Notes: generated by a model from the sequence alone, not told the origin. Positions 1-30,479 are shown, counted from the first letter of the stretch. The stretch is 64,000 bases of DNA from Lepus europaeus (GCF_033115175.1 NC_084845.1:436501-500500), one strand, 5' to 3'. Numbers and translations: made by a program.

Positions 1-222
1 GATGTCACAGACAAGACTCCCTCTGCAGATGGAGTAAGCAGTGTTTAATGGGGAGTCCTGCACTCAGGGTGAGTCTTCTTGGGGGTGGGAGAGGGAGGAG
101 TCTGGGAAGATGTGTGCCACAAAGGGGAGAGGGAGTACCCTGGGTAGAGAATTGGGCACCTGACTCACAGGTAAACTCAGATTTTCCAGCCAGAAATCAC
201 CAAGCTTGAAAGTGCTCTTCAA

Positions 223-496
223 GGCCGGTGCCACAGCTCACTAGGCTAATCCTCCTCCTGTGGCACTGGCACTCTGGGTTCTAGTCCCGGTTGGGGCGCC
301 GGTTCTGTCCCTGTTGCTCCTCTTCCAGTCCAGCTCTCTGCTGTGACCCAGGAAGGCAGTGGAGGATGGCCTAGGTGCTTGGGCCCTGCACCCGCATGGG
401 AAACCAGGAGGAAGCACTTGGCTCCTGTCTTTGGATCAGCACAGCGTGCCGGCCGTAGCGGCCATTTGGGGGGTGAACCAACGGAAGGAAGACCTG

Positions 497-529
<33 letters not shown>

Positions 530-557
530 GTCTAACTCTGCCTGTAAAAAAAAAAAA
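223..557 (+). mobile_element. C-SINE, full length
   Basis: GGCCGGTGCCACAGCTCACTAGG head to CTCTGCCTGT-A tail. Flanked by an imperfect duplication AAGTGCTCTTCAA/AAGTACTCTCCAA. Confidence 0.9.
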
Positions 558-600
558 GTACTCTCCAAACTATTGATTCTAAAAATTGTTTGGAGACTTC

Positions 601-923
601 CTTTTTTTTTTTTTTTAAAGATTTATTTATTTATATGAAAATCAGAGTTACAGAGAGAGAGAGAGAGAGAGGTCTTCCATCTGATGGTTCACTCCCCAGT
701 TGGCCACAATGGTCAGAACTGTGCTGATCAGGAGACAGGAGCTTCCTCCAGGTTTCCCACACGGGTGCAAGGGCCCAAGGACTTGGGCCATCTTCTACTG
801 CTTTCCCAGGCCATAGCTGAGAGCTGGATTGGAAGTGGAGCAGCTGGGTCTCGAACCAGCGCCCATATGGGATGCCAGCGCTTCAGGCCAGGGCCTTAAC
901 CCACTGCGCCACAGTGCTGGCCC
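601..923 (-). mobile_element. C-SINE, full length
   Basis: Poly-T and AAAGATTTATTT start, GCCACAGTGCTGGCCCC end. Perfect 13-base target duplication GTTTGGAGACTTC on both sides. Confidence 0.92.
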
Positions 924-2803
924 CGTTTGGAGACTTCTTGAAATATAGACCTCTGGTCCTAAACCAGATTGTCTAAATCCAGCAATTTGTACTTATTGCC
1001 AGTACTCTGGAGATTCTTGTCATCTTGGGGGCACAGTACTTTTTGCCTCCAGAAGAAAGCCAGCTGGGCTTGGGGTTCTTATGAATCCACCTTGGGTAAG
1101 ACCCAAGCAAGACTGTCAGGGACTCTGTAGACACCATAGGGCAAGATATTAGTCCAAGATTCATGTGGCCTGAGGGGCAGCCCCAGTATACCTTTCAGAG
1201 GGCTTAGGATGAAAGACGTTATCCCTGAACTGCTGGAGAACAGCGATGTTTAAGAACTCTCCCCGAACTTTTGTGATGTGGGAAATGGCTCACTGCCAAG
1301 GTTCTGCCTGCACTGAGGCACACGGGACTCACAATAACCCCTCCCGCTTTTTTAACCTAAAATGATAGCAGATACAGACTCCAAATTCCCACTTTTTGTC
1401 TCATAAATAATTAAGCTATGTCCACATGGACACTCAGAATAAAATGCCTGCTAACTTGACCAAGCAGTTTCTCCCCACAAGCCTCTGCAACTTGACTCAC
1501 CTTAGGGTTAAACAGGCCCTGCAATGCAGAGCACCCTCTCTGTAGGACGGACTAACTGCATGGCTCCTCGTGGGCCAGGTCTGGCCGGGCACTATTCTCA
1601 GCCTCCCATACCTGGTTCTTTGTGCTGTGGGCTCCTCCCTTGTGAAGGACAATTATTTTCTGCCTGACCATTGAGAAACTTGTAGATCTTATGATCAGAG
1701 AGTTTTTCTAATTCCTGCCGTATCCTCTCCCTCTTCCTTACCTAAGCTCAGTTTTGATTCTTATTTGGCAGAGATTGGGTCCAGGCCTGCATCTGTTCAG
1801 AACGCACATCAGGAGGCCTGACTTGTCCTTAGGCCAGTCGAGCTGACTGAACTTTGCTGTGTGTCTAGGGCACTGAGAATCACTGAACAGCTTTACCTAG
1901 CAAAGAAAAAATATTTTTATTTTTCAAAAGATCCCTCTGGCTGTTGTGCGGTTAACAGACACAAGACAACTACAGAAGACCAGTGTGTGAGCTCCTGTAG
2001 TTGTCTGGGCCCAACATGGCAGCTTGGACTGAGCAGGCACAAAGCTCATGAAGCGATGAAAAGCTTCAGCCTACACATTGAAATAGCTCAGTGAACTCAC
2101 AGAGAATCACAGCGTGAAAGTACCGAGACCCAAAACAAACTTACAAGCAGTAAAAGGCTGAGCTTGGAACCTGTTTAATGTTCCTAACAATAAACACGAA
2201 CCACTCTTGAACGTGATTAATTTCAAGTTTAATTATAATGACTTCTGATTTTGTCAGAGGAGGAGGCAATGGGGGGCCCCAACACCAGCTTCTCTAGGAC
2301 TCTGGGCAAGGGAGATGCCACGTCCCCCTGGAGTTTGGAAAGACTCTGTTGTGAGGTTCTGGAGGCTTCTGTGGCTGAGCCGAGCCGAGCTGAGCCACCG
2401 CTGCAGGCAGAAATCTTCCCTATGGCAAGGTGGGAATCCAGGTGCAGAGGGTCATCAGCTGGCCTCCATCAGGGCCCAGCAGGCAGTAATGTTTGGTGCT
2501 CTGCTGAGGCAGGCTCCAGGGAGCCATTTCTGACCATGACTGGTTTAGTCCAGGCACCCCAGGAGGGTAGTAGGGTTGCCAGTGCCTCCAGTCCAAAATC
2601 AGCTCTGATGGGAGCAGCAGCTTGGATTGCTGGACAGCCCGCTGAGTTCATTCTAGTGCCTGTTGCTGAACGGGGTGCATCCCAAGGAAGGTGGTAGCTT
2701 GTGAGTGGCTTGATCAAACAACTGAAGTCAAACTGTCTCTTGCTCTTGCCAGAACATGAAGAGGCTTAGCAGGTATTGAGACTAAACCGTAAAGGCTAAT
2801 ACT
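924..2803. other. no gene recognised
   Basis: Unique-looking, moderately old DNA. I see no exon, RNA gene or repeat that I can name. The 148-codon frame at 2251-2697 has no recognisable domain and no neighbouring exon. Confidence 0.5.
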
Positions 2804-2999
2804 TTTTTTTTTTTTTTGACAGGCAGAGTTAGACAGTGAGAGAGAGAGAGAGAGACAGAGAGAAAGGTCCCGGGCCACAGCAGAGAACTGGACTGGAAGA
2901 GGAGCAACCAGTACAGAATCCAGCGCCCCAACCGGGACTAGAATCCAGAGTGCCGGTGCCGCAGGTGGAGGATTAACCAAGTGAGCCATGGCACCGGCC
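2804..2999 (-). mobile_element. C-SINE with internal deletion
   Basis: Poly-T, GACAGGCAGAG and GAGAAAGGTC run straight into CGGGCCACAGCAGAGA, so roughly 110 bases of the body are missing. The end is GCCATGGCACCGGCC. Flanks AAAGGCTAATAC/AAAAGCTGATAC look like the target duplication. Confidence 0.85.
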
Positions 3000-3990
3000 A
3001 TAAAAGCTGATACTTAACTGTAAGAGAGAGACAGCCATTGCCCAGGAATAAAATGGAGGTTGCTGTGCCTTGGGTTCTGTTCTGTGTAGAGCGGTGGCTC
3101 AGCCCTGTGTGTCAGGGTAAGGACATCCTCTTTGACTTCTCCTCCCAGGGTCCCCAATCACAGCATCATCTGTGTAGTGCCAGCAGTGAGAAGGCCTTCA
3201 AGGGGACCGAGTCCAGGTCTGATGACACAAACTGTGGGCAAGGACTGGGTTGTTTAAATAACACATGAACAACTGGGGGGATGTGTATTGGCTTCCTTCC
3301 AAGGTAAAGAATTGAGGCTGTGACCAGTTGGTAAGAGGTACCTAATAAAACATATTGGCCAGCTCCACCATGGCACGGTAGTCATAATTCAGTTATGTTC
3401 AGTATTAGAGCCTTGATGGTGGAGAATTTGAGCATTGAGATTTCCAGTAACTACATAGCACTCATCAGTGGAAGCCTTTAAGACTAGTTGAAAGAAAACT
3501 ACCGAAAGAAATAGAACAATCACTCTGTCTTTGAGTAAATCGCTACAGTCCAACAGTGCCGTGTTTCAGGTGACGCTGTGGCGTGTCTGCTACCTGTACT
3601 GGCTGAGGCAGCTTGGTATTTAGTAGCTTGATTAACAGGGCCAGGGACCGTGGTTGTTCCAGTGTTGTACCCAGCTTGCAACGGCATCTATGCAGATACT
3701 AGGGAAATTCAAAGGGAGAAGCGCCCGCAAGAGGGGCAGCTGCTTCATACTACTCCAGTACTGACATCTAGTGGATTTGGCCGTCACGAATGATTTTAGT
3801 GGTAATAATGCTATAATTTAAAAGGATGACTTCCTTTAAATCTACATGGGGTCATCTGGAATTATGGTAACATGGCTGGCACAAAGTGGTTGCAGCCTTG
3901 GTGGTGGTGGGGGGAGATCCATAACTGAGGTCACTGAGGCAATACCAGGCGGTACAGAGCAGCGTGTAGAATGCCAGGAGGGCAGCAAAC
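3000..3990. other. no gene recognised
   Basis: No coding exon or named repeat seen. Small ORFs have no family features. Confidence 0.45.
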
Positions 3991-3994
3991 CTTC

Positions 3995-4154
3995 CCAGGT
4001 GGTAGAGCCCAGCTGGGCCATCTTCCACTGCTTTCTCAGGCCATAGCAGAGAGCTGAATTGGAAGAGGAGCAGCCGAGACTGGAACTGGCGCTCATATGG
4101 GATGCTGGCACTGCAGGCCAAGGCTTTAACCTGCTGCACCACAGTGCCAGCCCC
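3995..4154 (-). mobile_element. C-SINE fragment
   Basis: Only the promoter-proximal half remains, from GGGCCATCTTCCACTGC to CACCACAGTGCCAGCCCC. Confidence 0.8.
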
Positions 4155-5331
4155 AAGATGCTTATTTCTAATAAGGACATGGGATTCTAGAACTTCCCTA
4201 AAATACCAAAACCACAAAATTGTTTGACATAATTTTCAGTATAGAAAATGCTACTATTAGATGAACAGCTCCATCTGAAGAGCTCCTGATCTATTGTGAT
4301 CGGTAACGTGAGAACTAGAGATGGAAAAAGGACTAGACAAAGGCTGGAAACCTTCTGCCATGCCATCTACTTTTCAATCCATTCCCACATCTCGAGACGA
4401 TAAAGTTAGTCTTCTTTACAGAAACTTGGAGGCAGCCATTTGGGTCTAGGTTTCTGAAGTCCCCAGAGGGTTGCTTTACTGCAAATACTTTAGTGCAAAT
4501 ACTGACACTTTCTTTTGTTAAACAAAACTAATATTTATTGTCTTTTTTTTTAGCTTTGTGTGGATTGCATTATTTAATCGTCACTATGACCCTATGACAT
4601 GGGTGCTATTTTTTCCTTGCATTTTCAGATGAGAAAATGTTACCAAAATTCCCATCCTTGTCAATGCTGCTGAATCAGAATAATGAGGCCGAGATCTGAG
4701 GGTGGAGGAAAGAGAGAGACTAACTCACCAGTGGACCAGGACAGCAGCACAGACTGGGGTCTCAATACATACTGTCCCACTCAGTGAGTGAGTATGGTCG
4801 GGGGCTTTTAAGGAGTGCAAAGTGTCGGGGGGTTGCACTGCTGAGAACATGACTGTGGGCAGTCAGGTGCTGAAGCCGGCTGTGGGTCTGATAGAGTGTT
4901 TCATCAGTCTCAGATGTCTGTGCGGTTCCTTGAGAACCTTGCTTGGTGGTTTGGCTTTATGGTGAGGAGAGCGCCTGTGCTCTGTGCTGCCAAGCAGCTA
5001 CACGATGTTGTTTGGCTGGGACCTGAAAGAGGCAAGGTGGCAAGGTTTCAGTGTTTCATTAACCAGGATGAAGCCCACTCAGCCTAGAGTCGACGCTTCC
5101 TGTGCCCTTGACGATTCCCGAGCCTGTTCACTGTGCTCCAGTGGACACACAGTGCTCCAGTGGTCGTGCTGGCTGGGGGTGCCAGGTTACTTTGCAACTT
5201 CGGCTGGCTTCCCCAGAGTCGGTTTCTGCCAGCACTATTTGCTTGCACAGACACTCTAGTTAGTAACAAGCCCAGCAGCTAGCTGGCTTTTGTTCCCTAG
5301 AATATGAAAAGGAAATGAAAGATGTATGTTA
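4155..5331. other. no gene recognised
   Basis: Contains short open frames at 4896-5259 without recognisable motifs. No repeat named. Confidence 0.45.
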
Positions 5332-5676
5332 GGCCGGCGCCGTGGCTCAACAGGCTAATCCTCCGCCTTGCGGCGCCGGCACACTGGGTTCTAGTCCCAG
5401 TCGGGGCGCCGGATTCTGTCCCGGTTGCCCCTCTTCCAGGCCAGCTCTCTGCTGTGGCCCAGGAGTGCAGTGGAGGATGGCCCAAGTCCTTGGGCCCTGC
5501 ACCCCATGGGAGACCAGGAGAAGCACCTGGCTCCTGCCATCGGATCAGCGTGGTGTGCTGGCCGCAGCGCGCCAGCTGCGGCGGCCATTGGAGGGTGAAC
5601 CAACAGCAAAAAGGAAGACCTTTCTCTCTGTCTCTCTCTCACTGTCCACTCTGCCTGTAAAAAAAAAAAAAAAAAA
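5332..5676 (+). mobile_element. young C-SINE, full length
   Basis: GGCCGGCGCCGTGGCTCAAC head, A tail, and a perfect target duplication AGATGTATGTTA at 5320-5331 and after the tail. Confidence 0.93.
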
Positions 5677-5687
5677 GATGTATGTTA

Positions 5688-6104
5688 CATGGTTACAGAA
5701 GCTGGTGTGATCTGATCAAGCTCAGAGTCTAGGACACAGAGACTGGGGCTGGAATCCTGGCGTTTTGAGCCCTGCTCCTCAAGTATAACTGCTGTCTTGT
5801 CCGTTGGCTTTTATGCTGTGTCATGGCGAGTAATTAGTTTCTTTCCACATCCTCTCTACTCCATCCATGCTCTGAAGGCAGGGACCTGGTCTCCTTCCCA
5901 TCTGTGCCCACACACTTAGCCCCACCCCCCAGTTGTGCTGGGTCCACGGCTGAATTCCAGGTCGCCAGAGCGACAGGACCTGACCTCACACTGGCAGCTC
6001 TGAGTCAGGCCCCAGAGGTTCTGCAAGGAGCAGAGCCTCCTAGTTCCTCGAGTGAATATAGGTTGGAGAGGCTGGGCTGTAGCTAAGCGTTTCCTTCCGT
6101 TCAC
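5688..6104. other. upstream region of C19orf18
   Basis: Should hold the promoter or 5' UTR. It is not a CpG island and I see no clear TATA box or motif. Confidence 0.35.
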
Positions 6105-6125
6105 ATGACAGACAGTTTTAGAACG

Positions 6126-17585
<11,460 letters not shown>

Positions 17586-17729
17586 AAGGAAACGAAAGAG
17601 CTACAGGAGGTGCTAGCTGATGCAGAGAAGGCACAGGGATGACAAGCGATGGCGAACCTGAGCATGACTGCTCCCAGGAACTTTGTAGAACAGCGCTCTA
17701 AAGAAAGGAGCGCTGGACATATTTAACGA

Positions 17730-17821
17730 AATAAATTCATGTGACACAGGAATTCTTGTTTCTTAGCTCCTGCAATTTGTGAATAATTATGACTTAACTG
17801 GAAAATAAGAAAAAAAATAAA
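17730..17821 (+). promoter_or_regulatory. candidate poly(A) signals of C19orf18
   Basis: Two AATAAA hexamers (17730-17735 and 17816-17821) lie 145 and 231 bases after the stop. The sequence is not obviously SINE-derived until the C-tract near 17847, so either could end the transcript. Confidence 0.5.
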
Positions 17822-17882
17822 GTGTGAAAGAAAAATTGTCAAGATCCCCTCCCCCCCCCCCTTTTTAAGATTTTATTTATTG

Positions 17883-18247
17883 GGGCCAGCACTGTGGTAC
17901 AGCGGGTTAACTCCCTGGCCTGCAGCACCAGCATCCCATATGGATGCTTGTTCTTGACCTGGATGCTCCACACTTCCAATCCAGCTCTCTGCTATGGCCT
18001 GGGAAAGCAGTAGAAGATGGCCCAAGTCCTTGGGCCCATGCACCCATGTGGGAGATCCAAAAGAAGCTCCTGGCTTCTGGCTTCTGATTGGTGCAGCTGC
18101 AGCCATTGCGGCCAATTGGGGAGTGAACCATTGGATGGAAGACCTCTCTCTCTCTCTCCCTCTCTCCCTCTCTCCCGTTCTCCCTCCCTCTTTCTTCCTC
18201 TCCTCTCTCTGTGTAACTCTGACTTTCATATAATTAAATAAATCTTT
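17883..18247 (+). mobile_element. C-SINE inserted at the head of an opposite C-SINE
   Basis: GGGGCCAGCACTGTGGTACAG head to AAATAAATCTTTAAAAG tail. The preceding TTTTTAAGATTTTATTTATT (17861-17880) repeats the start of the next minus-strand SINE. Confidence 0.88.
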
Positions 18248-18268
18248 AAAAGAAAAATACTCAAGACT

Positions 18269-18590
18269 TTAAAAAAAGATTTTATTTATTTATTTGAAAG
18301 GCAGAGTTACAGACAGAGGGAGAGACAGAGAGATCTTCCATCTGCTTGTTCATTCCACAAATGGCCACAATAGCCAGAGCTGGGCCAAGCTGAAGCCAGG
18401 AGCCAGGAGATTCTTCTGGGTCACCCATGCGGGTGCAGGGGCCCAAGCCCTTGGGCCATCTTCCACTGGTTTCACAGGCCAAGAGCAGAGAGCTGGATTG
18501 GAAATGAAGCAGCCAAGACTTGAATCAGCACCCCTATGGAATGCTGGCGCCGCAGGTGGAGGCTTAACCTACTGCACCACAGCACTGCCA
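18269..18590 (-). mobile_element. C-SINE, full length
   Basis: AAAAAGATTTTATTTATTT head to CACCACAGCACTGCC end. Confidence 0.87.
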
Positions 18591-18869
18591 AGATTTCTTT
18601 TCTTGCTCATGACCAGAAATACACACGATTTCTTTGGACAATCCCCTAGATCATGCTAGGGAATCACTTTCATTAGAGAAAACTTTCCCAGAGATATTGC
18701 CTATCAATTCCAGTAGTTTGTCTCCACTGAAAGGAAACTGAAGAAGTCACAACAAACATGACGTCAGATTGAGACACTCATCCCTGTGAGGCTCCTGCTC
18801 TGTTGAGAAGAGTAGGCTGCCAGGCAGGGGACAGTGAATTAACCAAGGACAGTGAGAGCCAAAAGCTGA

Positions 18870-19470
18870 GAACGGCCACGGGCTCTGAGAATGCAGAAGA
18901 ACAAGATTTAGTATAAATGGGACCATTGCTGTGGAAAAGAGTCTGATTGCTTCTCAAAAAGTTACACATGAAGTTACGACATGACCCAGCAATTCTGCTC
19001 CTAGGTATATTTTCAAGATAATTGAAAACACATATCCATAAAAAACCTGCACACAAGTGTTCATAGCAGCAGTATCCATAAGACTTGAAAGGTAGAAAGC
19101 ACCCACATGTGCATCAACCGGTAAATGGATAGATGAAATGTAGTGTACCCATGCACTGAGATGTTTTTCAGCAATAGATAATGAAATACTGATGCATGTT
19201 GCAACGAAAGTGGACCTCGAAGACATGCCAAGTGTAAAAAGCAGACATGCACTATTTGATTCCATTTGTATGACATGGACAGAATAGGCAAGCCTATAGA
19301 TGCAGACAGTCAGTTAGCAGTTCCTCAAACTGGAGGAGAGAAAGGGGGACAGGGTTCAGCTAGTGGATGTGGATTTTGGATTTCTTTTGGGGGGTAATGA
19401 AAATTTTAAAAGAGTGAAGTTGGTGGTATATGAATTAAAGCTCAATCGAGCTGTTAAAGAAAAAGATTAG
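18870..19470 (+). mobile_element. LINE-1 3'-end fragment (old)
   Basis: Text such as GACATGACCCAGCAATTCTG, CACAAGTGTTCATAGCAGCA, CATCAACCGGTAAATGG and ATTTGATTCCATTTGTATGA is the typical mammalian LINE-1 ORF2/3'-UTR end in plus orientation. It is diverged and 5'-truncated, with no open reading frame. Confidence 0.75.
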
Positions 19471-20487
19471 GTCTAACTTGAGGTTGAACTGAAGCCAGAT
19501 CCTGATTTTTCATTTCTTTCTAGTTTTCTTAGTTGAAATTTAAAAAATCAGGACAGATGATTATATTAGAGCAGTAGGAGTGTATTAGAGGTTGGGAAAG
19601 CTCTGCAGCTGGATAGTGAAGTGAAGAAGGGTTACCTGGGTAGTGCAGTGAGGAGGGCCCACTTGGCAGCAGGACAAAGGAGTTGCCAGAATGCCACAGA
19701 GATTCACAACTCCTCAGGCACTGAGGGACCCTCAGGGTCCCTTCCTGTAACCTCAAGGCAAGAGCCACACCCAGCCTCTCCGAGACCCTAATACACAAGA
19801 CTGCCAACTCAAGGAAATCCTAACATACAAGACTGCTGTGTTAGTCTGCCCAGGCTGCCACACACTGTGACTTCTCACACGCTCAGCCAATTCTGCTATC
19901 AATTTATCAGATATTGAGTTCCCTGAGAGCTTCACTTTTTTCACCATCAAGTGGTAGTTCGCAGACACATTTCTGCCACCGATTTTGAAGCACTACATAC
20001 TCAACCTAACAACTCCCTGTAACTTGAATTTTACAGTGGTTTCTCTAAGTGTCAGTGCCTCATGCAGAGCAGTTCCTGCAACCATGGGACTTGGTTGCCA
20101 GTTCCTGGCAAGGAGAAGAGACCCCAGGTGTGAGATCCTCCTCCTATTTCTGGGTTAACAGCACCAGTGCCTGCACGCCCCGCCTGTGAGCACTCTCACC
20201 GACTGTTTTTATTGAAATAGCGTTTCTTTGTTGTTTTTGAGATACCAGATTCCATACAGGAAGCTAACATGAGAAAACGGAGAAAGAGTACATGTGTGGA
20301 AGTGTTGATGAGCATTTGGACACAACGATTCACTATCCCTGCAGAAGTATTTTCTGTGGGAACAGAGCGCCGCCGCGGCCCCCCTGCTGCGGAGCCTCAG
20401 CATCGCCCTCTGCCTTCCTTGGCACGCCTGCTATCTGACTGAACAAAGGATAGAGACGGGAAACTGCCTAATGCTGCAGGGCACATT

Positions 20488-20570
20488 ATGTGTATATATG
20501 TATATACATATACATATACATATGTATATATATGTACGTATATATATGTATATGTATATATATAATATTT
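20488..20570. repeat. (TA/CATATA)n simple repeat
   Basis: Alternating TATATGTATATACATA-type microsatellite upstream of the gene 1 promoter. Confidence 0.9.
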
Positions 20571-20759
20571 GTACAAACACTTGAGTAGATAGTTGAAGAC
20601 CACAGAAGGCAGAAATTCGATTCTGGCTCCTTCAACAAAGAGCGAAGTCCCTCCCCTGCTCTAGGACCTGGAGACCCCAGCGCCCCTGCGGTGGAGTGAG
20701 GCCTTTAGTCACGGAGGTGGGTGCAGAGCGCCCAAGCGCTCTGGCTGTGGAGCGTGGGA

Positions 20760-20778
20760 ACTACATTACCCAGAATGC
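20760..20778 (+). promoter_or_regulatory. ZNF143/THAP11-type site (ACTACATTACCCAGAATGC)
   Basis: The 19-mer matches the well-known ACTACAnnTCCCAGnATGC promoter element bound by ZNF143 with THAP11. It lies about 280 bases before the first ATG and 26 bases before a CCAAT box. The equivalent site before gene 2 is at 41253-41271. Confidence 0.7.
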
Positions 20779-21037
20779 TCTGTGGCGGCGACAACGACGA
20801 TGAGCCAATGGGATGTCAGAATGTGCGCCAGGTCGGGGCGGGATTTCCGGCGACCTCGTGGCGGTCGTTTTGGCTTTTATGAGATGTGCTCTCCGGGTTA
20901 GAGGCTCCCGGACACTGGGTCTGGGCTGAGGTGGCCCGGCCAGAAAGGCAAGCGAGGCGGATTTGAGGGTCGGCGACGCCGCCTGGGTGACCGCGCCAGG
21001 GCCGGGTTAGGAGTCCCGGCTCGGCTCCCGAAGTCCG

Positions 21038-27797
<6,760 letters not shown>

Positions 27798-27809
27798 ACA
27801 CCTCTGAAA

Positions 27810-28200
27810 ACACAGGTAGGCTGCTAGGGACTGAACTGTGTCCCTGTAAAATCCCTGTGTTTAATCCCTGATCCTCTACTTGGTTGTATGTGTAGATAAG
27901 GCCTTTATGGAGGTAATTAAGGTTAAATGAGGTATAAGGACGGGGACCCTAATCCAATATGATTGGTGTCCTAAGGAGAGAAAGAGACAGCAGACGGTGC
28001 TCTATATGTGCACAGAGGAGAGGCCATGTGACCACGTAGCAATAATATATGTGCAAGCCAGGCGGTGAGCCCTCACCAAAAGCTGACCATACTTGTGTCC
28101 TGGCTTTGGAATTTTACCATCCAGAACTGTGATAAAATAAATTTTCTTGTTTAAGCCTCCCAGTCTATGATATTTTGTTATGGCAGCCTGAGCTAATAGT
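27810..28200 (+). mobile_element. ancient LTR-like interspersed repeat in the 3' UTR of gene 1
   Basis: The stretch from GACTGAACTGTGTCCC through CTAATCCAATATGA to AACTGTGATAAAATAAATTT and TTTGTTATGGCAGC matches a common old mammalian interspersed repeat that I recall as LTR-like (family name not certain). It supplies an AATAAA at 28136-28141 that may end the gene 1 transcript. It is diverged and non-coding. Confidence 0.5.
28136..28141 (+). promoter_or_regulatory. candidate poly(A) signal of gene 1 (AATAAA, repeat-derived)
   Basis: First canonical AATAAA after the gene 1 stop codon, 339 bases downstream, inside the old interspersed repeat. A second AATAAA lies at 28776-28781. Confidence 0.45.
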
Positions 28201-29515
28201 TATTTTGGTTTAGGAGTGAGTAAAAATGGACAGTGGCTGCATCACAATCACTTTTGAGGTACCCTAGAAAGACAGAGAAGAACATTTTCTCAGTGTGTGG
28301 AACCAGGAGCTGACCATCCATTTTGTATGGAAGAATAAGTATCTCACTGAGACTACATGTGTCAGTTTCATATTAGCCAATTTTCCAGTGTACTCTGAGT
28401 TTAGCTGACTACACTCAGTCGTTTATCAGAATGTCTTCTCTCCCATTGAGACACATCTGTTGGAATTCTCAGAAATTTTCCAGGTATTCTTAATGGATAA
28501 CTCCATTCATTAATCAATGATGGTATAATTAATAATGGTATAATTTGCTCTCTGCACAACTGTTTTCCAGAGATAATTTTCAGGTCCTTTGCAGACACTG
28601 CTGCTGTCCGTATGGTGAAACTACAGTCAGTTCCTATCAAGGAGGTGAGGCTGTGGATTCCAAACCTTTATCCCAGGACTCAGATGCCCACATTCTGCCT
28701 GTGCCTGAATTTTGTCACCACAATCACTGCTCTGGTAGCAAATATGAATTTGCTAAGTAATCATTATTTTTAGATAATAAAGTGTCACATTCTTAGAAGG
28801 AATAGAGTATAACCTAGGATATTCAGTAATATGTGGAAAAATAGTTCTAGATATTGAGAGAGAGGCCAAGAATACTCTAAGGGACCTAGAGGTATGATGC
28901 CAACTCACCTCCTTGCTTTAGGACTGCGAAAAATCTCCTCCGTGTGTTTTCTTAGATCTGTCTGGATTAGTCTCCTTGTTATTGACCAAAGGCACCGAAG
29001 CTCAGCGTCTGTTCTAACTTCCTCCCAAATGGAGCAGGAGTACAGCCGGCTACAGCTTTAGAGTGGACACTGAGCATCCTGGCAATTGTTGGTATATGCG
29101 CTTGTTTGATTACCTGTGATCACGATTTTCAAATGTGTTCAGAGTATCAGGCATAGTTTATTAACATGTCTCTGATGGAAGCAGGAATTAAAACTACCTG
29201 TCTGATTTAGACAAAGGAAAGACACCTTAGAAAATTCAGTAGAGATTCTTTGATACAAAAAGGAAAATACTTAAGAATATAAAGGAATTATAAGCCCTCA
29301 ATGTTACTCTGTATACAATCATATTTTGTATGTTCATAGTATCTTAAGTCTCATTAACATTTTATCTGCTTCTCTTTGGAAAGATCTCAGGTAGTTCTGG
29401 ATCAGTAACAGATTTCTGCTGTGACATCTGTAAGTCAGAAATGGCTTGTTCTAACAAACTGTATTATGACCACACATGCTGATGAATATTGCCTTGTCCT
29501 GTTTGTAAGATACAA
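28200..29515. other. 3' flank of gene 1
   Basis: Non-coding. Part up to about 29000 is duplicated at 52.95-54.1 kb. A second AATAAA is at 28776-28781. Confidence 0.5.
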
Positions 29516-29519
29516 GATG

Positions 29520-29758
29520 TTCACTTATTTATTTGAAAGGCAGAGTTACAGAGGCAGAGGGACAGAGAGATTGTCCATCACTCCCCAAATGGGCCAGGTA
29601 GAAGCCAGGAGCCAGGAGCCAAGAGCTTCATCTGGGTCCCACATGGCTTGCAGGGTGCCAAGTACCTGGGACATCTTCTGTTACTTTCCCAAGCACATTG
29701 CCAGGGCACTGGCAGTATTGCAGCTTAACCTACTGCATCAAAATGCTGCCTGCCCCCT
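29520..29758 (-). mobile_element. C-SINE, internally shortened
   Basis: CACTTATTTATTTGAAAGGC head to GCTGCCTGCCCC end with several gaps. Confidence 0.82.
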
Positions 29759-29798
29759 CCCACCTTTTTAATAGGTAGTTTTAAAAAAAGATTTATAT

Positions 29799-30120
29799 AG
29801 GGGCTAACATTGTGATGTAGTGGGCTAAGCCTTTGCCTGTGGCATTGGCATCCTATATGAGCTCTGGTTCACGTCTCAGCTGCTCCTCTTCTGATCCAGC
29901 TCTCTTCTATGGCCTGGGAAAGCAGCAGAAGATGGCCCAAGTGCTTGGGCCCCTGCCACTCCCGTGGGAGATGTGGAAGAAGCTCCTGACTCCTGGCTTC
30001 AGATTGGTGCAGCTCTGGCCATTGTGGCCATTTAGTGAGTGAACCAGTGGGTGGAGGACCTTTCTCTTTGTCTCTCCCTCTTTCTGTCTGTAATCTGTCT
30101 CTCAAATACATAAATAATGA
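29799..30120 (+). mobile_element. C-SINE, older
   Basis: GGGGCTAACATTGTGATGTAG head to CTCAAATACATAAATAATGA tail. Confidence 0.86.
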
Positions 30121-30464
30121 TTTTTTTTTAATTTTAATTTTTTTTTTTTGACAGGCAGAGTGGACAATGAGAGAGAGAGACAGAGAGAAAGGTCTTCCTT
30201 TTTGCCGTTGGTTCACCCTCCAATGGCCGCCGCAGCCGGCGCAGCGTGCTGATCCGATGGCAGGAGCCAGGTGCTTCTCCTGATCTCCCATGGGGTGCAG
30301 GGCCCAAGAACTTGGGCCATCCTCCACTGCACTCCCTGGCCACAGCAGAGAGCTGGCCTGGAAGAGAGGCAACCGGGACAGAATCTCGTGCCCCAACCGG
30401 GACTAGAACCTGGTGTGCTGGCGCCACAAGGCGGAGGATTAGCCTAGTGAGCCGCGGCGCTGGC
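30121..30464 (-). mobile_element. young C-SINE inserted in the tail of the previous one
   Basis: GACAGGCAGAGTGGACAATG head to GAGCCGCGGCGCTGGCCC end. Target duplication ATAAATAATGAT derives from the older SINE's tail. Confidence 0.92.
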
Positions 30465-30479
30465 CCATAAATAATGATC

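Noticed and set aside
223-557. tRNA genes suggested by A-box and B-box sequences
   Set aside because: The boxes belong to tRNA-derived C-SINEs; no cloverleaf of a real tRNA is present.
2251-2697. 148-codon frame
   Set aside because: No domain, no splice partner, low-complexity Ala/Ser-rich composition.
6105-6125. Upstream in-frame ATG for C19orf18
   Set aside because: Weak context, and it would put a polar MTDSFRT before the signal peptide. The MDK start fits the human protein. It remains possible.
28540-28760. Open frame after gene 1 as an extra coding exon
   Set aside because: The paralogous region at 53.34-53.55 kb does not keep the frame, so it is duplicated non-coding flank.
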